A DNA stretch of 64,000 nucleotides from Azospirillum sp. SYSU D00513 (GTDB lineage Bacteria; Pseudomonadota; Alphaproteobacteria; Azospirillales; Azospirillaceae): the NCBI RefSeq assembly GCF_017356015.1, contig NZ_JAFIQV010000032.1, forward strand, positions 29,999 to 93,998, read 5' to 3'. This document shows positions 26,140 through 34,876 of the stretch, in pieces. Each line of letters opens with the position of its first letter. Within the stretch, counting starts at the first letter, position 1. A program made the translations under genes and the position numbers. The notes under the pieces are model-generated. The model saw only the letters and a program-made list of their open reading frames with translations, did not search any database and was not told the origin of the DNA.

Positions 26140-27573
26140 ATGCAGTCTTTCCCGACGGTGACGGCGCCCCTGGCGCATTGGGCGGCGGTCCGCGGCGCGG
26201 CCATGGCGGTCGATGACGGCGCGCGCCGGCTCGGCTTCGCGGAGTTGGCCGAGGCGGTGCGCCGCCGCGCGGCGGAGATCGAGGCGCAGGGGCACGGGCC
26301 CGTCCACTGGCTGCGCGACGCCGAGTTCCAGATCGACCGTCTGGTGGATTTCTGCGCCATCGCCGCGACCGGCCGGGCGGCGGCCGTGTCCGACCCGTCC
26401 TGGCCGCCGCGGCTCCGCGCGCGGGTGGAGGAGGCTTTGGGCGGGAGCCGCCGTCCCGTGCCGCCGCTCGGGCCGGAGAGCCCCTTCTATCTCGGCTTCA
26501 CCTCCGGCAGCACCGGCCTGCCCAAGGGCTTCCGGCGCGACCACCGGAGCTGGACGGAAAGCTTCCGGATCTGCCGGGAGCAGTTCGGGCATGACGCCGA
26601 CGCCACCATCCTGGCGCCGGGGCGCCTGTCCCATTCCCTGTTCCTGTTCGCCATGCTGCTGGGGCTGTGGACCGGCGGCGGGGTGCATGTCCAGGACCGC
26701 TTCTCAGCACCCCGCTGCCTGGACCTGCTGGAGGCCGGTGCCGCGGGCTGCCTCGTGGCGGTGCCGAGCCAGCTGATGCTGATGCTCGAGGCGGCGGAGC
26801 GGCGCGGGGGTGCGCCGATCCTGGGGGTGCGGCTGATCCTGATCAGCGGGGCGCGCTGGATGCGGCAGGAGACGCCACGCCTCGCCGCCCTCTTCCCGAA
26901 CGCGCGCGTCGTCGAGTTCTACGGCGCGTCGGAGACCAGCTTCATCGCCTGGACCGACAGCGCGCCGGATCTGCCCGGCACGCTGGTCGGGCGCCCCTTC
27001 GACAATGTCGAGCTGTCGATCCGCCGGGCGGACGGGACGCCCTGCCCCGCCGGCGAGGCCGGGCTGATCTTCGTGCGCAGCCCGATGCTGTTCGACGGCT
27101 ACGCGCTGGGCGACGACGGCAGCCTGCTGCGCGACGGGGACTGGATCTCCGTCCGCGACATGGGCTTTCTCGACGGCGCGGGGCGGCTGCATCTGGTCGG
27201 GCGCGAGAAGCGGATGATCGTCACCCAGGGCCAGAACCTCTTCCCCGAGGAGGTGGAAGGCGTGCTCGCCACCCATCCCGCCGTCGCCGAGGTCTCCGTG
27301 CTCGGCACGCCCGACCCCCTGCGTGGCCTGAAGGTGGCGGCGGTGGTGCAGGCCCGGCCCGGCGAAGCGCTGGACCACAAGGCGCTCGCCGCCTTCTGCC
27401 GGGAGCGGCTGCAGGCCTTCAAGGTGCCGCGCCTGTTCTTCGCGCGCGAAGACTGGCCGCGAACCGCCGGCGGCAAGACCGACCACGCGCGGATCGCCGC
27501 CGAACTGGCCGCCCTGCTCGGCGGCGCCGATGGCAAAGGCGACGGAGAGGCCGCGTGCCTGCGCCGGATCTAG
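26140..27573 (+). CDS. AMP-dependent acyl-CoA synthetase/ligase
   Basis: An adenylate-forming enzyme of about 477 aa, activating a carboxylic acid to acyl-AMP and then acyl-CoA. The P-loop motif FTSGSTGLPKGFRRDHRSW is at about residue 130, the A5-like YGASETS follows, the A7/A8 region reads GDWISVRDMGFLDGAGRLHLVGREKRMIV, and the C-terminal catalytic lysine is in RTAGGKTDHARI. It is shorter than typical acyl-CoA synthetases at the N-terminus. Start uncertain: ATG 26140 is used, while GTG 26113 or TTG 26101 would overlap the ABM stop. The downstream thiolase overlaps it by 19 bases, so the two act together. Confidence 0.9.
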   Translation: MQSFPTVTAPLAHWAAVRGAAMAVDDGARRLGFAELAEAVRRRAAEIEAQGHGPVHWLRDAEFQIDRLVDFCAIAATGRAAAVSDPSWPPRLRARVEEALGGSRRPVPPLGPESPFYLGFTSGSTGLPKGFRRDHRSWTESFRICREQFGHDADATILAPGRLSHSLFLFAMLLGLWTGGGVHVQDRFSAPRCLDLLEAGAAGCLVAVPSQLMLMLEAAERRGGAPILGVRLILISGARWMRQETPRLAALFPNARVVEFYGASETSFIAWTDSAPDLPGTLVGRPFDNVELSIRRADGTPCPAGEAGLIFVRSPMLFDGYALGDDGSLLRDGDWISVRDMGFLDGAGRLHLVGREKRMIVTQGQNLFPEEVEGVLATHPAVAEVSVLGTPDPLRGLKVAAVVQARPGEALDHKALAAFCRERLQAFKVPRLFFAREDWPRTAGGKTDHARIAAELAALLGGADGKGDGEAACLRRI

Positions 27574-28697
27574 CCATCCTCGGCTGGGCGCGCAGCCCGG
27601 TGGCCCCCGTGGGCGGGCTCTTGCGCGGGCTGACGCCGCATGGGCTGGGCGCGCCGGTGGTGCGGGCTCTGCTGAAGCGCACGGGCGTCCCGGCGGAGGC
27701 GGTGGGTGCGCTGGTCGCCGGCAACGCGCTGGGGGCCGGCGGCAACCCGGCGCGCATGGTGGCGCTGGCGGCGGGGCTGCCGGACGGCACCCCGGCGCTG
27801 AGCCTGGACAGCCAGTGCTGCGCCGGACTCGACGCCGTGATCACGGCGGCCGGCCTGATCGCCGCCGGAAACGCGGAGCTGGTGGTGGCCGGCGGGGTGG
27901 AGGCCTGGAGCCGGGCGCCCCTGCGCTTCCACCGCCCCGCCGGCCCTGAGGAAGCGCCGGAGCCCTACGACCGCCCGCCCTTCGCCCCCGACCCCGCGCG
28001 CGATCCCGACCTGTTCGAGGCGGCCGCGGACCTCGCCGCCCGGCGCGGCATCACCCGCGCGGCGCAGGAGGCCTGGGCCGTGGAGAGCCACGCCCGCGCG
28101 CTCGGGATGCGCGCGGCGATGCGGGCGGAGATCGTGCCCTTCGACGGGCTGGACCACGACCCCTACGCCCGCCCGCTGACACCCGCCCTGCTGCGGCGGA
28201 TGCCGCTCGTGACCGGGAACGGCGACACGGGCCTCAGCCGGATCGCGGCGTCCCCCAGCGCCGACGGCGCCGCCTTCGTCCTGCTCGCCACGCTAAACGC
28301 GGCGCGGCGGCTGGGGGTGAAGCCGCGCGCCCTCTACCGGGCCGGCGCTTCGTCCGGCGGCGCGCCGGAAACACCGATGCTCGCCTGCCTCCCCGCCTGC
28401 CGCCGCGCGTTGGAGCGCGCCGGCATCGGTGTGGGTGATCTCCGGGCTTTCGAACTGCACGAGGCCTTCGCCGTGCAGGCGCTCTGCGTCATGCAGGACC
28501 TCGGCCTCGACCCGGCCATCGTCAGCCCCAGCGGCGGCGGGCTCGGCCGCGGACACCCCATCGGCGCGTCCGGCGCCGTCAGCCTCGTCCGCCTGCTCGC
28601 CGACCTGGATCGGGACGCCCCGCCGGGCGCGCTGGGGCTGGCGACCATCGCCGGCGCGGGCGGGATCGGGTCGGCGGTGGTGGTGGAGCGGGCGTAG
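27555..28697 (+). CDS. Thiolase family protein lacking the second catalytic cysteine
   Basis: A 380 aa thiolase-fold protein. The nucleophile region reads LDSQCCAGLDAVITAA (Cys88/Cys89, aligning with C-x-S/A-G-L). HEAFAVQALCV and GGGLGRGHPIGASGAVSL are present. At the C-terminus, where degradative and biosynthetic thiolases have a second cysteine in a C-x-G-G-G motif, this protein reads LATIAGAGGIGSAVV, so that cysteine is replaced. It starts with GTG at 27555 because GGAGAGG lies 5 bases upstream and the frame overlaps the ligase end. Possible roles are acyl-CoA condensation or a decarboxylating/SCP2-like reaction; the substrate is presumably made by the upstream ligase. Confidence 0.9.
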   Translation: MPAPDLAILGWARSPVAPVGGLLRGLTPHGLGAPVVRALLKRTGVPAEAVGALVAGNALGAGGNPARMVALAAGLPDGTPALSLDSQCCAGLDAVITAAGLIAAGNAELVVAGGVEAWSRAPLRFHRPAGPEEAPEPYDRPPFAPDPARDPDLFEAAADLAARRGITRAAQEAWAVESHARALGMRAAMRAEIVPFDGLDHDPYARPLTPALLRRMPLVTGNGDTGLSRIAASPSADGAAFVLLATLNAARRLGVKPRALYRAGASSGGAPETPMLACLPACRRALERAGIGVGDLRAFELHEAFAVQALCVMQDLGLDPAIVSPSGGGLGRGHPIGASGAVSLVRLLADLDRDAPPGALGLATIAGAGGIGSAVVVERA

Positions 28698-28706
28698 GAG
28701 TTGCGG

Positions 28707-29042
28707 TCAGGCGGCCTTCAAAGCGCGCTTCACCGCGTCGGGTTCCTTGTCGATGACCAGCAGCAGCGTCTTGGCCGGCCCGCTCGGCATTTTGGCCCCG
28801 CGCTCCCATTCCTGGAGCGTGCGCAACGGCAGGCCGAAGGTTTCGGCGAAGGCCGCCTGACTCAGGCCCGTTCGCCGCCGCACGGCCGCGACGTCGAACG
28901 GCAGCGCCATGTCGGGAGCGACGTCGGGATCCTCTTCGATCTGCCGGGCGATGTCCTCGTCCGTCGTCGCGTCGAACGCGGCCCAGTCGGTTTCCCGCAA
29001 TGCCCGCAGCGCCGCCTCCCTACTCCCCTGCACGGTAGGCAT
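28707..29042 (-). CDS. XRE-type HTH antitoxin paired with the BrnT-like toxin
   Basis: A 111 aa protein. The C-terminal half is an XRE/HigA-like helix-turn-helix (FDVAAVRRRTGLSQAAFAETFGLPLRTLQEWERGAKMPSGPAKTLLLVI). The N-terminal half is acidic (DEDIARQIEEDPDVAPDM), which would suit wrapping a toxin. The ATG overlaps the end of the BrnT-like gene by 23 bases. Canonical BrnA antitoxins use a ribbon-helix-helix fold, so the XRE domain here is a partner swap. Likely binds the palindrome upstream of the toxin gene and autoregulates. Confidence 0.87.
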   Translation of the reverse strand: MPTVQGSREAALRALRETDWAAFDATTDEDIARQIEEDPDVAPDMALPFDVAAVRRRTGLSQAAFAETFGLPLRTLQEWERGAKMPSGPAKTLLLVIDKEPDAVKRALKAA

Positions 29043-29289
29043 CCTGTTCCCTCCTGTTGGCCTTGCGCAGCGATATGATCCGGCGGACATCATCACGGTC
29101 GGTGTAGACGCAGACGAACAGCCGTCCGTCGATCAGTCCGCGCGCGACCATTCGAGTCTCGCCATACTGGAAACGGTCATCTTCGGCGATCCGCTCCGTG
29201 CCATTGAAAAGCAGTTCGGCCAGCGCGAGCGAGAGGCCGCGCGTCGCGATGTTCGCCTCGTCCTTCGCCGGGTCCCATTCATACCGCAT
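29020..29289 (-). CDS. brnT: BrnT family toxin
   Basis: An 89 aa protein of the BrnT (DUF497) family, whose members fold like RelE ribonucleases. It has the opening YEWDPAKDEANIATRGLSLALAELLF (usual W/Y-D-P-x-K-x-x-x-N), central R(M)VARGLIDGRLFVCVYTDRDDVRRIISLRKANRREQDAY, where the RIISxRKAxRxE stretch holds the family's basic active-site residues. It is the first gene of the toxin-antitoxin pair, with a perfect palindrome 8 bases upstream. The toxin-then-antitoxin order is that of BrnTA. Confidence 0.92.
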   Translation of the reverse strand: MRYEWDPAKDEANIATRGLSLALAELLFNGTERIAEDDRFQYGETRMVARGLIDGRLFVCVYTDRDDVRRIISLRKANRREQDAYRAGE

Positions 29290-29297
29290 GGGAAAAT

Positions 29298-29316
29298 CAT
29301 ACGCTTAAGGCGTATG
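29298..29316. promoter_or_regulatory. Palindromic operator candidate for the toxin-antitoxin pair
   Basis: Perfect inverted repeat CATACGC (29298-29304), spacer TTAAG, GCGTATG (29310-29316), ending 8 bases before the BrnT-like start. Position and symmetry fit autoregulation by the XRE antitoxin. The site is AT-richer than its surroundings. Confidence 0.7.
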
Positions 29317-29359
29317 GCAGGGAAGCGGGTTGCCAAGCGTAAAGGGGCGCTTCGCCGCC

Positions 29360-30046
29360 CTACTCCCGCACGCTCACGAACTCTCCGACCGCCAGCCGCT
29401 CAGTGCGCACGGCGTTCTCCGGCGCCGTTTCGTCCGGCCAGCCGATCGCCAGTCCACACACGACGAGCTGGTCGTCGGGCAGGTCCAGCGCCCGGCGGAT
29501 CACCGTCGGGTAGGAGGCCAGCGCGCCGATGCCGCAGCTTCCCAGCCCCTGCGCGGTGGCGGCCAGCATCAGGCCGTAGAGGCACATGCCGAAATCCATG
29601 TAGCAGCCGGTGCCGAGCCGGGCGTCGATGGTGGCGACCAGCGCCACGGGGGCGTCGAAGAAGCGGAAGTTGCGGGCGAACTGCGCGTCGCGGGCGGCGC
29701 GGTCCTCGCGGCGGATGCCGGCGGCGTCCTGGAGCGCCTTGGCGGCGGCCACTTGGCGCTTCTTCAGCGCCATGGGCATGGGGTCGGGGAAGTAGCTGTA
29801 GTCCTCCGGCTCGGCGGCACCCGCCCGGAAGGCCTCGGTCAGGGCGGCGGTCAGGCGGTCGCGCGCGGCGCCGCGGACCAAGACGAAGCCGCCGGGCTGG
29901 AGGTTGGCGCCGCTGGGCGCCCGGCGCGCGGCGGCGAAGAGCCGTTCGAGAAGGTCGTCCGGCACGGGGCGGTCGAGGAAGCGCCGCGTCGAGCGCCGGC
30001 CCTCGGCCAGCGCCTCGAAGACGCCCGCCCCTTCGCCCGCGGTCAT
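29360..30046 (-). CDS. Nitroreductase family protein
   Basis: A 228 aa FMN-dependent nitroreductase-like enzyme. Motifs: EGRRSTRRFLDRPVPDDLLERLFAAARRAPSGANLQPGGFVLVRG (FMN phosphate and isoalloxazine contacts), DFGMCLYGLMLAATAQGLGSCGIGAL in the middle, and ALDLPDDQLVVCGLAIGWPDE near the C-terminus. This matches the oxygen-insensitive NfnB/BluB-like group; BluB-type residues were not established. ATG 30046 overlaps the rpoH stop in ATGA, so it is translated from the rpoH transcript and may be heat- or stress-induced (inference). The frame upstream of the chosen start is a shadow of rpoH. Confidence 0.91.
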   Translation of the reverse strand: MTAGEGAGVFEALAEGRRSTRRFLDRPVPDDLLERLFAAARRAPSGANLQPGGFVLVRGAARDRLTAALTEAFRAGAAEPEDYSYFPDPMPMALKKRQVAAAKALQDAAGIRREDRAARDAQFARNFRFFDAPVALVATIDARLGTGCYMDFGMCLYGLMLAATAQGLGSCGIGALASYPTVIRRALDLPDDQLVVCGLAIGWPDETAPENAVRTERLAVGEFVSVRE

Positions 30047-30945
30047 GCCGGGACCAGCGCGCCCGGAACGCCCTGCACCGCCTCGGCCAGCGCCCGGACC
30101 TGCCGGGCGACCTTCTCGAAGGCCTTCTCCTCGATCTGGCGGATGCGCTCGCGGCTGACGCCGAAGCGGGCCGACAGGTCCTCCAAGGTCAGGGGGCGCT
30201 CCGACAGGCGGCGGGCCAGGAGGATGGTGCGCTCCCGCTCGTTCAGCACGTCGAGCGCCTTCTGGAGCAGGGCGCTGCGGCGCCGGGCCTCCGACCGCTC
30301 GATCAGCGTCTCCTCCACGCTCGGCCGGTCGTCGGCCATGAGGTCCTGGATTTCCGTGCCTCCGTCGGCGCTGGCCGGCGCGTTCAGCGAGGCGACCGGC
30401 TGGCTGATGCGCCGGTTTACGTCGACGACCTCGTCCTCCGTCACCGACAGCTCGCGGGCGATCAGCCCGACATTCTCCGGCGCCATGTCGCCGTTGCCGA
30501 GTTCGCCGAGCTTGCGCTTCAGCCGGCCGAGGCTGAAGAACAGCTTCTTCTGCGCCGCCGTGGTGCCGATCTTCACGAGGCTCCAGGAGCGCAGGACGTA
30601 TTCCTGGATGGTCGCCTTGATCCACCACATCGCGTAGGTGGACAGGCGGAATCCCCGGTCCGGCTCGAACTTCTTCACGGCCACCATGAGCCCGACGTTG
30701 CCTTCGCTGATGAGGTCGGTCAGGGGCAGGCCGTAGCCTCGGTAGCCGGCGGCGATCTTCACGACCAGCCGCAGATGGCTCTGCACCAGCGTCTGGGCGG
30801 CCCGGACGTCGCCGTGCTCGCGCCAGGCCTTCGCCAGCATGTATTCCTCTTCCGACCCGAGAATCGGGTAGCGGTGGGTCTGCTGGATGTAGTTGGACAG
30901 GGCTTCGCCGGAATCGGGCGAAGAAAGCGCAATCGCGGTGCTCAT
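30043..30945 (-). CDS. rpoH: RNA polymerase sigma-32 factor (RpoH family)
   Basis: A 300 aa heat-shock-type sigma factor. Region 2 (LVQSHLRLVVKIAAGYRGYGLPLTDLISEGNVGLMVAVKKFEPDRGFRLSTYAMWWIKATIQEYVLRSWS) is near-canonical; the RpoH-box segment after it reads QKKLFFSLGRLKRKL; region 4.2 is LTLEDLSARFGVSRERIRQIEEKAFEKV. GAGG precedes the ATG. Rhodospirillales often have several RpoH copies, so this may be a specialised paralogue. It is coupled to a nitroreductase. Confidence 0.95.
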   Translation of the reverse strand: MSTAIALSSPDSGEALSNYIQQTHRYPILGSEEEYMLAKAWREHGDVRAAQTLVQSHLRLVVKIAAGYRGYGLPLTDLISEGNVGLMVAVKKFEPDRGFRLSTYAMWWIKATIQEYVLRSWSLVKIGTTAAQKKLFFSLGRLKRKLGELGNGDMAPENVGLIARELSVTEDEVVDVNRRISQPVASLNAPASADGGTEIQDLMADDRPSVEETLIERSEARRRSALLQKALDVLNERERTILLARRLSERPLTLEDLSARFGVSRERIRQIEEKAFEKVARQVRALAEAVQGVPGALVPA

Positions 30946-31200
30946 GTCACATCCTCATGCGAAGCGATATGACGGATCCCGGTTCCCGACATGGCGAACC
31001 GGGGCCTCTCCGGCGGAGCAGGCACGGGCGATTTTAATCAGCGCGCGGCGGCGGTCAATGGCATCGTGTGGGTGCTGCACCACCCCACCGCAATCCTGCC
31101 CTGTTGATAAATTCGTCCGTATGACCATGGTTTTGCTGCGCGCGGGACCGGCCTGCCCGTAGCATGGCAAATGGGTCTCGGGACCGGTGGTGAGGGCGGC

Positions 31201-31992
31201 ATGAGGATGAAGAGGGCGGCGGCAAGAGGTGTTGCGCGCGGGCGGGCGGCGCTGCTTGCCGCCTGCCTGCTCGCCTCCCCGCTCCTCTCCGCCGGCCCCG
31301 CCCGCGCGGTGATCGAGGGCTCGGACGTCCGGGAGGGCGAGGCCATCGCGGCGTCGGCCGCCGCCGTGAAACTCGGCGACGCCGGCAACGACTTCCTCGG
31401 CCTCTGCTCCGCCGCACTCATCGCCGACGGCGTGCTGGTGACGGCGGCACACTGCATCCAGGGCGATCCGGCCCATTCCGCCGTCCTGTTCGGGACCGAC
31501 ATCAACCATCCCGGCGCGGAACGGCGCGAGGTGCTGTCCTGGACGCTCCACCCGAACTGGGAGCGGCACAGCCAGCGCGACCGGGGCGACATCGCGCTCG
31601 TCCGCTTCCGGGGGACGGCACCGGCCGGGGCGCGCCGGATGGAGATCCTGTCCGGCGACATGACCCTGACCATCCGCGACCGCATCCTGCTGGCGGGATA
31701 CGGCATCGACGACGCGCGGGCGCGCAGCGGCGTCGGTGTCCTGCGGCAGGGAACCACCCGCATCGTGCATCCGCGCGGGAAGACCGAGATGGTGGTGAGC
31801 GCGCGCGGGGGCCGCGCCTGTTCCGGCGATTCCGGCGGGCCGGTCTATGTGGAGAAGAGCGGCCGGCTCTACCTGCTGGGCGTCATCTCCTTCGTCTCGG
31901 GCCGCGCCTGCCGCGGTCCGGGCGTCATCACCGACGCGCTCTCCGTCCGCGACTGGATCACCGGCACCGCCGCGACGCTGGCGGGGCCGTAA
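31201..31992 (+). CDS. Secreted trypsin-like serine protease (S1)
   Basis: A 263 aa exported protease. Signal peptide with basic n-region (MRMKRAAARGVARGRA), hydrophobic core and AGPARA cleavage site near residue 36. The S1 catalytic triad is visible: His84 in TAAHC, Asp130 in DIALVRF and Ser211 in GDSGGP. The mature protein begins VIEGSD, resembling the I/V-x-G-G neo-N-terminus of chymotrypsin-like enzymes but with E-G. Cysteines at TAAHC, GLCS, RACSGD and RACRG suggest two disulfides. The ATG at 31201 is favoured over an in-frame ATG at 31171, which lacks a clear site. Monocistronic. Confidence 0.9.
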   Translation: MRMKRAAARGVARGRAALLAACLLASPLLSAGPARAVIEGSDVREGEAIAASAAAVKLGDAGNDFLGLCSAALIADGVLVTAAHCIQGDPAHSAVLFGTDINHPGAERREVLSWTLHPNWERHSQRDRGDIALVRFRGTAPAGARRMEILSGDMTLTIRDRILLAGYGIDDARARSGVGVLRQGTTRIVHPRGKTEMVVSARGGRACSGDSGGPVYVEKSGRLYLLGVISFVSGRACRGPGVITDALSVRDWITGTAATLAGP

Positions 31993-32157
31993 TCGCCCGA
32001 AAGGGCACTCCGTCCGGGCCGAAGAAGGGAAATAATGGATGGACGAAGCCGCGTCTTGAACCCATCCACGCCAATGCGGCGTTCAATCCACCGTGTGTAA
32101 CGAAGCTTGAGACCGGCCATCCAGGGCCGCTCGTCGTTTACAGCAGTGGAGATTTTC

Positions 32158-32346
32158 ATGGTTACCATGTTGCGTGCCGCCGCCCTCGTCCTGCCGATCC
32201 TGGCGATCGCCGCCTGCTCCAGCGAAGGTCCGGGCGAGCGCGCCGGCGAGTCCATCGACAACGCCGCGCAGGGCGTGAAGGATGCCATCGATCCGCCGGG
32301 CCCGATGGAGAAGGCCGGCCGTTCCATCGACAAGGCGGTGGACTGA
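32158..32346 (+). CDS. Small lipoprotein, entericidin-like
   Basis: A 62 aa predicted lipoprotein: MVTMLRAAALVLPILAIAAC with a lipobox (AIAAC, Cys20), then a short helical tail containing two similar segments, GERAGESIDNAAQG and MEKAGRSIDKAVD. Entericidin-type proteins look like this, but identity is only by general resemblance. GGAG is 7 bases before the ATG. Two hairpins follow the stop (32357-32382 and 32392-32427); the second looks like a terminator. Confidence 0.75.
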   Translation: MVTMLRAAALVLPILAIAACSSEGPGERAGESIDNAAQGVKDAIDPPGPMEKAGRSIDKAVD

Positions 32347-32356
32347 CGCCACCCCT

Positions 32357-32440
32357 GGCCGGCCCGACGACACGGGCCGGCCGGAGCTTGCGGAAACGCC
32401 TCGGCTCGCCAGAGCCGGGGCGTTTCCGTTTGGTCGTCTT
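32357..32440 (+). terminator. Tandem terminator hairpins after the small lipoprotein gene
   Basis: First hairpin: GGCCGGCCCG (32357-32366) / CGGGCCGGCC (32373-32382), loop ACGACA. Second: GGAAACGCC-TC-GGCTC (32392-32407) pairing with GAGCC-GG-GGCGTTTCC (32412-32427), then GTTTGGTCGTCTT. The second has a T-rich tail and is the likely rho-independent terminator. Confidence 0.8.
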
Positions 32441-32741
32441 AACTCTGCCTCGGCCGCATACCTGCCGCTTTCATCTTCACAAACTTAATCAGCTCCTTAT
32501 CAACGAAAGTGCCAATGTCCGAGAACGCGTTTTAGGATGCCAAGCCGAAGTTTGCAGAGCAAATGGCTGTGCCCATTGAGTGCGGTTCTATGTGGTCAGG
32601 GTAAAGCCCGCGGAACTACCAGACCATCCCCCTGCAACGATGCCTCTGTTCAGCCTAAAGCAGCATCCTACCCAACACTATCCGAGACGTGCGACAGCAA
32701 ACACACTCCAAGCACCACCGAAGTGAGTTTCATCCTTACCT
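32441..32741. other. Intergenic region, nothing recognised
   Basis: About 300 bases with intermediate base composition, leading from GC-rich host DNA into the AT-richer subtilase scar. I see no gene, RNA or repeat in it. Confidence 0.5.
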
Positions 32742-34602
32742 TCAATTCTGAGATGGATTACCACCAACGGGATTCTCAATGTTGGCAATTTTTCCAAGAT
32801 GGGCAATTGCCAACTTATCGACAGCTTCCAGCATAGCTTGAAGGTTGACCATTCCGTAGCCATAGCGTGGATCCCACGGCGTGACCTGGGCGGGATTGGG
32901 CCGGGCGGATTGGATTAAAATATTTCTAATTTCGGTTGAAGTAAGTGTCACTCCCTGTGAAGCAGCATACGACAACATGGCTGCGATGGCTCCGGTAACC
33001 GCGGGGGCAGCCATGCTAGTGCCCATCTTTCGCACGACCTTGGTACCGGTCCGTGACCATGCTGCCAAAACGTCATGACCTGGCGCCGAGATTTCCGGCT
33101 TCTCGCGGCCGTCTCGTGTTGGTCCGGCGGATGAAAAGTACGAGATAGGTGCATCGGGCCTTCCAGCGTGGTAGCTCCCGACAACAATGCTTTCTTTGCC
33201 GCAGGACAGCGATCCAAGCGTGCAGGTGCTGTCCTGATTATCTAAAGGGAAAGAAGACTGATTGCCATCCTGACGCTCAATCCAGGCGTGATAATCACCG
33301 TGCACGACCTTTTTCCCATGCAATCGAAGTGTCCAAATACCTCCGAGCTCTTTCTCGATGAAAACGCCGATTTGGTTCAAGGGCTCCCGTCCAAAACGTT
33401 CCTTGACCCGGTGTGTCAAGACAATGGCTGCCTGCTCATCAGTTTCATAAAGCCTCGCGACATTATTAAGCGCTACAGTAGCAACGGAACTTTCATTGGG
33501 ATCAAGGAGTTCCACCTCAAACTCGTCAGCGCCATCGTACCAAATCTCAAGTTCGCAATGAGTCTTGCCCATCTGAGGAATTACCCAAGGGATATCCACG
33601 GCCGCACCCTGCTGGAGTGTCCCTTGGCAATGGATTCCGTCATCATACGCATTACCGGCGGCAAGCACGACTGCGCGCCCTGGCTTTTCTGTAACAAGAG
33701 CGTCTATTCCCTGCTCGACTAGCGAGGACCCGTCATGCGGTCCCCCGTTGGTGCCAAGGCTCACATTGATGACACAAGGACGATTCACTTTCTCCGCATA
33801 ACGAAAAATGTACGTGAGCCCCTCAAGGAGAATAGCCGAATCCCCAAAAGCTATAATCGAGTACTTCTTCACCTGACCAAGCGATATCATTGATGGCTAC
33901 ATCGACAAATACGACCTCAGCGCCGGGCGCAATCCCAGGCACCTTCGTCCCGATACCCGTGCCGCAAGCAATGTCCATGACGTGCGTGCCATGACTTCCG
34001 ATGGAGGTAGGCGGCTGATCGACCTCAGGACCATACCCCAACGTGTCGTAGGGAGATGAGGTTGCCAGAGCCGCCTCTATCTCGCTCCGAGAATAGACAC
34101 GGCCCTCTGGAATGTTCTGGGCTTCGGTCGGATCGACCGGACCATCTTGGTCCCAGATCTCGGCAATCACACTATTACCCTTGCCGTCAACAAAGTTCCT
34201 GTGCGCAAAATCGCAACCGATGTCGACGATGCCGACCACGACGCCGTCCGCCCGATATCGCTGATCGTTCGACGGCGCTACCGCCCGAATGTCCGTTGCG
34301 GTCCGTGCCAGTTCGGGGCGCAGTGGTCGTGCTGCCTCAATGGACAGAATATCGTCGCTGTTGTGTAGCTTCTCTAACCGAGCTACAGGAACACGCGCAG
34401 TTACAATATTACTCGATTCATCAGGTAACGGGATTATCACGCCATGACGGACATCGGTACGTTTCATCCAAGCATCGAGGTTCTTGACCTTGGCAATAAC
34501 AGTTACTTCGCCAGCGTCGGCGGCCGAGCCGAAAGCCACAGCCGCTCCCCTGCTTTGCCGATCCAATGCGAATTCCAGCCTAGGGTCGAAGGGACGCCGC
34601 AT
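32742..34602 (-). pseudogene. Subtilisin-like (S8) protease, frameshifted
   Basis: A serine protease of roughly 620 aa if intact, read in two frames. The N-terminal frame (34602 to 33823) has a prodomain-like segment (residues about 31-98), then Asp127 (VVVGIVDIGCDFAH) and His205 (SHGTHVMDIACG). Near 33885 the frame breaks: the sequence VDVAINDI in frame one continues as SLGQVKKYSIIAFGDSA in the +1 frame, which carries INVSLGTNGG, AGNAYDDG, the oxyanion region and the catalytic Ser in GTSMAAPAVTGAIAAML, ending at 32742. A single extra base or a sequencing error explains it; a programmed +1 shift is possible. AT-richer than host genes. There is no signal peptide. A divergent gene encodes a prodomain-like protein. 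Confidence 0.88.
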
Positions 34603-34876
34603 CACATGCACTCCGCTACCAAAATTATAATAAGAATGTTAACGAAACCGTGGAGGAATGACAATATGGCGCGGACCGGACGAGCTCGTCCGCCACCAAA
34701 ACATTATAATAGGTAGCGCCTTCTGGGAAGCGCAACTGACCTTGCGATCACGCCAACGCGATCCCATCCTGTGTTAGGTATCATGGGTAAAATCGTTGTG
34801 GTAGGGTAAGGGCATGGGACAAACGGGCGTGCAATTGGTTAACAGGTCATCAAAGGCGATTAAGGAGCCCCATCTT

